NCBI GenBank assembly: GCA_003527885.1
Contig: DPWB01000006.1
Location: 1 to 20,033 of the forward strand
Origin: Candidatus Competibacteraceae bacterium
GTDB taxonomy: Bacteria; Pseudomonadota; Gammaproteobacteria; Competibacterales; Competibacteraceae
Direction: 5' to 3'
DNA length: 20,033 nt
Shown: positions 18,001-20,033 of the stretch, piece after piece
Position numbering within the stretch: position 1 is the first letter of the stretch
Layout of the letters: every line of letters begins with the position of its first letter
The notes under the pieces: generated by a model
Told to the model about the DNA's origin: nothing
Databases searched by the model: none
What the model saw: the letters and a program-made list of their open reading frames with translations, nothing else
Position numbers and translations under genes: made by a program

Positions 18001-18176
18001 AGCGCTGCGAGTTTTTCCCACGCCTTGGCCTGAGTCGCTTGAATGAAGCCCAGGGTTTCAGCGGGAAAGAGGGCACGTTCGCGGTCGAAGCCCTTGCCAT
18101 CGACCCGCGTGTAACCATTGGCCAGCAGAACCGATTCGATGGCGGTTTCAAAAGCGGCCTCGGAGGTGTGCTTCAT
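15078..18176 (-). CDS. hsdR: Type I restriction enzyme, R (motor/nuclease) subunit
   Basis: ATP-dependent DNA translocase and endonuclease of a type I restriction-modification complex, acting with HsdM and HsdS on unmethylated DNA. The 1032-residue chain starts with the HsdR-N nuclease domain, PD-(D/E)xK residues Asp137, Glu151 and Lys153 (TLELKNP). The superfamily 2 motor follows: Walker A AGSGKS (331-336), DEAH (448-451), TATP (509-512), and the motif V/VI region KYQTGFDQPLLHTMYVDKRL to QTLSRLNR (691-724). A helical C-terminal domain (about 780-1032) should contact the methylase core. All motifs are intact, so the enzyme looks functional. ATG 18176 has AAGGA six bases upstream. It is the last gene of the minus-strand operon, 54 bases after the small charged protein gene, with a perfect palindrome in the gap. 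Confidence 0.96.
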   Translation of the reverse strand: MKHTSEAAFETAIESVLLANGYTRVDGKGFDRERALFPAETLGFIQATQAKAWEKLAALHGTQTGERVLESLCKWLDTHGTLATLRHGFKCFGRTLRVAFFRPAHGLNPELEARYQANRLGLTRQLHFSPRNEKSLDVVLSVNGLPIVTLELKNPLSGQTAANAIHQYRHDRDPREPIFVFTKRALVHFAVDTEEAHMATRLAGSSTIFLPFNRGMDGGAGNPPDREGRNYKTAYLWEEVLQRDSLLDLLARFLHLDVEDKVVWNEFGQPQAGPKDGLQGRWPQKTTDDGKKVCKESLIFPRYHQLQAVRQMVATAASEGVGHNYLVEHSAGSGKSNTIAWLAHRLSSLHNQRDERLFDSVVVITDRVVLDRQLQNTIYQFDHRQGVVQKIDEDSRQLAEALAAGVPIIITTLQKFPFVSGQLAKLSEERGEGGKNHLPTRKYAVIIDEAHSSQSGETATELKGVLGGTELRNKAQEMAKEEGEIELERLFHSMAKRGQQPNMSFFAFTATPKHKTLAIFGRNGEPFHRYTMRQAIEEGFIEDVLKNYVTYKTYYKLIKKAEDDPNVERKKAVKALARFMRLHPHNIGQKTEVMVEHFQHFTRHKIGGHAKAMVVTGSRLEAVRYKQAFDRTIQEKGYPIKSLVAFSGRVEDDNIPEKHYTEVEMNGGLKEKDLPDAFAKPDFRVLLVADKYQTGFDQPLLHTMYVDKRLAGIQAVQTLSRLNRTHPLKDDTFVLDFVNDPGEIQEAFRQYYEGSVMGEEVDPDRLYAVKAELDASGIYLQTEIAEFSEVFFAPKRRQSPGDHKAMNAVLDRAVARFTQLRNTKEEEAELWCGKLEAFRNLYSFLSQVIPYQDSDLEKLFTYLRHLALKLPKRKSGPGYPFDEGVELDYYRLQKISEGSISLNEGYAKPLDGPRDVGSGMVREEQVSLSRLIDLINQRFGGELNEADQLFFDQIAEAASQNEALQKAAKVNPLDKFQLVFRQVLESLFIERMELNEELFADYMGKPEMRELVSKWLGSQVYDRLSSIKRVSG

Positions 18177-18205
18177 TTGTCTTCCTTTACTCTTGGGACA
18201 GCTTA

Positions 18206-18230
18206 GTTAAAGAAAGCCGTTTTCTTTAAC
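18206..18230. repeat. Perfect 25-bp palindrome or hairpin upstream of hsdR
   Basis: GTTAAAGAAA (18206-18215) and TTTCTTTAAC (18221-18230) are perfect inverted repeats with a 5-base centre. They start directly at the stop codon of the small gene and end about 30 bases before the hsdR ATG. In RNA this is a 10-bp AU-rich stem without a following T-run, so an attenuator, processing signal or operator fits better than a classical terminator. Confidence 0.7.
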
Positions 18231-18425
18231 TTAACCGGGACATCTCCGGGTCTCGCTCGAATCATTCACTTGTTCGTTGACCGGATGACCATTACGCCAC
18301 GCGACTAACTTGCCATCTCGCATAAGTGCCCGTTTCCGTGCCGTACCGGCGGCTCGTTCCATTGCGGCCAGCGCCAGATCGAAATCGTCCTGCGGTTGGT
18401 TGGCGGGGCAGTTCTCGTGGTTCAT
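18231..18425 (-). CDS. Small charged protein paired with zeta-like kinase (putative antitoxin or partner)
   Basis: A 64-residue soluble protein with no known catalytic motif. The core DFDLALAAMERAAGTARKRA looks like an amphipathic helix, followed by a KLVAWRNGHPV strand. From memory, short proteins of this kind (helix plus a xVAVWRxGK-like segment) often follow zeta-family kinase genes in Proteobacteria and cyanobacteria. That pairing would need a database check. Its ATG overlaps the kinase stop as ATGA, and it has its own strong Shine-Dalgarno, AAGGAG (18433-18438), 7 bases upstream. High translation relative to the kinase would suit an antitoxin, but antitoxin function is inference. The usual antitoxin-first order is reversed here. 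Confidence 0.72.
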   Translation of the reverse strand: MNHENCPANQPQDDFDLALAAMERAAGTARKRALMRDGKLVAWRNGHPVNEQVNDSSETRRCPG

Positions 18426-18952
18426 GGATTGGCTCCTTTGCTGATCAACAGGGGAGAAATTCCTGCATTGTCATAGATCGCCCAGGCATCTACTAATGGT
18501 TTGTATATCGTTTCGAAGTTACGCCAGCCCGCCTTGAATCGGCGCCGGATCGTGGGTTCTGCTACATTATGGCCGCCCTCGGCAACACGTTGTCGGACGC
18601 GGGAGACTGCGAAATCGGCATCCGGGAGGCGCAAAAAGAAAAGTTCGACGAAATAACCCTGAGCACGCCACTGTGTTATCAGGTGCGCGTAAATTCTGCC
18701 ACTGAGCGTCGTCTCGAAAGCGAAACTCTGCCGCTGGCGTACAAAGACGGCTATCCGTTCCAGCACCAGACGGCCCGCCCGAAAGGCCGCCTCCTCCGGT
18801 TGAAACGGGCTTAGCCCCGCTGCGATCAGATCCGCATTGATGAAATGGGGGCAATTAGCTTCTTTGGGAAGAAATTCGTTGGCAAACGTAGTTTTACCAG
18901 CCCCGTTGGGTCCGGCGATAATCAGAACGCGGAGCAACGTGGAGGCAGTCAT
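18422..18952 (-). CDS. Zeta-toxin-family P-loop kinase-like ATPase
   Basis: A 176-residue single-domain P-loop protein of the zeta toxin/AAA-33 type. Walker A is AGPNGAGKTT (13-22, Lys20). NAD with Asp41 follows strand 2 at the place where zeta toxins keep their catalytic Asp. FETTLSG (79-85) sits in a typical substrate-site position, and the Arg-rich lid spans SRVRQRVAEGGHN (117-129) and RRRF (136-139). Zeta toxins phosphorylate UDP-N-acetylglucosamine, but this compact subfamily has no assigned substrate that I know of. The ATG overlaps the hsdS stop as ATGA, with GGAGG (18963-18967) 10 bases upstream inside hsdS. Its stop overlaps the small gene in the same way. Being locked between hsdS and hsdR, it is probably expressed with the restriction system and may act as a back-up immunity effector or housekeeping cargo. 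Confidence 0.85.
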   Translation of the reverse strand: MTASTLLRVLIIAGPNGAGKTTFANEFLPKEANCPHFINADLIAAGLSPFQPEEAAFRAGRLVLERIAVFVRQRQSFAFETTLSGRIYAHLITQWRAQGYFVELFFLRLPDADFAVSRVRQRVAEGGHNVAEPTIRRRFKAGWRNFETIYKPLVDAWAIYDNAGISPLLISKGANP

Positions 18953-19950
18953 TCGCGCATCGCCTCCAACGGAATTTGCCCGGTGACAGCGGCGGTGATT
19001 AGGGCGGCGCGGCGTTCTTTTGCAAGATCAATTGAACGACGAAGCAGACTCTCCATGTGCAGCATTTCTGAACACTGCTGCTTAATGAATGAGGCAATAG
19101 CGCGCTGTTCGCCAATGGGTGGATACGGAAAGTGGAGGGACAGGAAAGCATCTGTGTATAGGCGCAAGAAACCTTGTTCGCCCGTGCCCAGGCCTTTTGA
19201 AGACGATCTGAAAACCGCTTGAAGAAGTGATGTTTTGAACAGTTCGAGGAAGTACTCAATAGATAGTTCTTGGTCTACAACATCGAACACTGCGTAATCA
19301 GGACTGACCAATCCCGGCTCTGTAGCTACTGCGATAAGCCCGCTGGCCGCGCGCATTCGATTGATGACCATTTGGCCAGGTTCAATCTTCTTAAACCCAG
19401 TAACGTCATTCGCTTCCAGAAGTTTTTCTGAGACATCGTTGTGGGGAACTAGCCCTTTGCCCATTCGCAATGAAAGCAGAGTCTCTTCTCCAGTCTCCGT
19501 CCGCCTGTCGATTTCGTGAAATAGACCCTTCGCTCGTGGCTCCTCCCAATGCGCCGGAGTCTCGCCCAACCATTCCTGGCCGGAGAGCTTGAGCGGAGCG
19601 TTGGGGTCGAGGCCACGGGTGACGGCACGGCTGATGAGAGCGGCGCGTTTTTCTTCCAGCAGCGCCAACATGCGTTCCTTCTCGGCAATCAGCCCGTCAA
19701 TGCGGGCGGTTTCGCGGTCGAGATAGTTGGCGATGAGGCGCTGAATTTCTAGTGGAGGGACTAAGAAGGGTAGATCTTTTTGCTGCCCTTCGGTGAACGA
19801 TGGTATCGTTCCGGGATTCACGTACTCCCCAAAATCTAGTGTTGACATCCACCACAACGCCCATTCTGGTGTTACAGAACTTGGTACAAAGGCTGACATG
19901 TTATTGTCAATGCATGACGGTCTACCAACCAATCTTCGCTTATTCAAAAG
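18949..19950 (-). CDS. hsdS: Type I restriction enzyme specificity subunit, N-terminally truncated by contig end
   Basis: Provides DNA sequence recognition for the type I methylase and nuclease complex. Only the C-terminal 333 residues are genomic. What remains is the end of target-recognition domain 1; the central conserved helix region (LIANYLDRETARIDGLIAEK onward); target-recognition domain 2, which begins near GEETLLSLRMGKG; and the C-terminal conserved helix ending RRAALITAAVTGQIP. The two conserved helices echo each other (IDGLIAEK/LLEEKRAALISRAVTRG and SIDLAKERRAALITAAVTG), as usual for HsdS. Roughly the first 100 or more residues are missing. The frame continues for 27 codons into adapter, and those residues are artificial. 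The recognition-domain parts look more AT-rich than the helices, fitting frequent domain swapping. hsdM should lie upstream, outside the contig. The stop overlaps the zeta-like gene start. Confidence 0.93.
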   Translation of the reverse strand, partial: LLNKRRLVGRPSCIDNNMSAFVPSSVTPEWALWWMSTLDFGEYVNPGTIPSFTEGQQKDLPFLVPPLEIQRLIANYLDRETARIDGLIAEKERMLALLEEKRAALISRAVTRGLDPNAPLKLSGQEWLGETPAHWEEPRAKGLFHEIDRRTETGEETLLSLRMGKGLVPHNDVSEKLLEANDVTGFKKIEPGQMVINRMRAASGLIAVATEPGLVSPDYAVFDVVDQELSIEYFLELFKTSLLQAVFRSSSKGLGTGEQGFLRLYTDAFLSLHFPYPPIGEQRAIASFIKQQCSEMLHMESLLRRSIDLAKERRAALITAAVTGQIPLEAMRE

Positions 19951-20016
19951 CTGTCTCTTATACACATCTCCGAGCCCACGAGACCGTACTAGATCTCGTA
20001 TGCCGTCTTCTGCTTG
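19951..20016 (-). other. Illumina Nextera mosaic end, i7 index and P7 adapter
   Basis: Bases 19951-19969 are the exact mosaic end CTGTCTCTTATACACATCT. Bases 19970-19984 are the Read 2 linker, 19985-19992 (CGTACTAG) match a standard i7 index, and 19993-20016 are the P7 oligo. The genome ends at 19950. A reading frame crossing here gives the artificial N-terminus ending GLGDVYKRQ. Confidence 0.98.
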
Positions 20017-20033
20017 AAAAACAAAAAACACAA
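20017..20033. other. A-rich read-through tail beyond P7
   Basis: A-rich sequence outside the P7 oligo, typical of a sequencer reading past the end of a short insert. It is not genomic. Confidence 0.9.

Noticed and set aside
18206..18230. The palindrome as a classical intrinsic terminator ending the operon before hsdR
   Set aside because: The stem is AU-rich and is not followed by a T-run on the minus strand, so a simple terminator call is not supported.
103..19950. CRISPR array, tRNA or rRNA genes, transposase genes
   Set aside because: I looked for spaced direct repeats, tRNA-like arms with CCA-type ends and transposase motifs and saw none. This is by eye; a covariance-model search would be decisive.

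Overview
The window is a single metagenome- or isolate-assembly contig whose two ends are untrimmed Illumina Nextera adapters (P5 side 33-102, P7 side 19951-20016). The real genomic insert is therefore 103-19950, and the genes at both ends are truncated by the contig boundary. The DNA is moderately GC-rich and gene-dense. The protein families (K+ channel with two RCK units, CheB/CheR-PAS fusion, PrpE, GH15 glucoamylase, OmpR-type two-component pair, type I restriction operon) suggest an environmental gammaproteobacterium. Propionate activation next to a secreted or periplasmic alpha-glucan hydrolase would fit a glycogen-storing wastewater lineage such as Competibacter/Contendobacter. That placement is inference only.

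Left third (103-7915): a minus-strand K+ channel with tandem RCK domains. It diverges from a small protein of unknown function with a Cys cluster. Overlapping promoter-like elements lie between them. Two plus-strand signalling genes follow: a 1113-residue CheB-CheR-coiled-coil-PAS fusion, and a PAS hybrid histidine kinase with a C-terminal receiver. They are candidate partners in a chemosensory-like or phosphorelay system. No other che genes are visible here.

Middle (7973-14936), all on the minus strand: a response regulator and sensor kinase with abutting stop and start codons, then 57 bp later an exported GH15 glucoamylase. These three may form one operon. After a probable terminator comes prpE (propionyl-CoA synthetase) with its own candidate promoter. 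Together they point to control of polysaccharide breakdown and short-chain acyl-CoA formation.

Right third (15078-19950), minus strand: a type I restriction-modification operon. It reads hsdS (N-terminus lost at the contig edge), a zeta-toxin-like P-loop kinase, a small charged protein and hsdR. The first three genes are linked by 4-bp ATGA overlaps. A perfect 25-bp hairpin or palindrome follows the small gene, and hsdR comes next. hsdM would lie beyond the contig end. The layout puts a candidate toxin-like kinase pair exactly where the anticodon nuclease prrC sits in the E. coli prr locus, so it may be a back-up immunity (abortive infection) module. This is the most interesting system in the window.

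No tRNA, rRNA, CRISPR array or transposase was seen. No gene-free stretch exceeds 300 bases. Quality caution: an 11-base remnant matching the transposon mosaic end also lies inside the CheB/CheR gene (3153-3163), so a short piece of that coding sequence may be artefactual.
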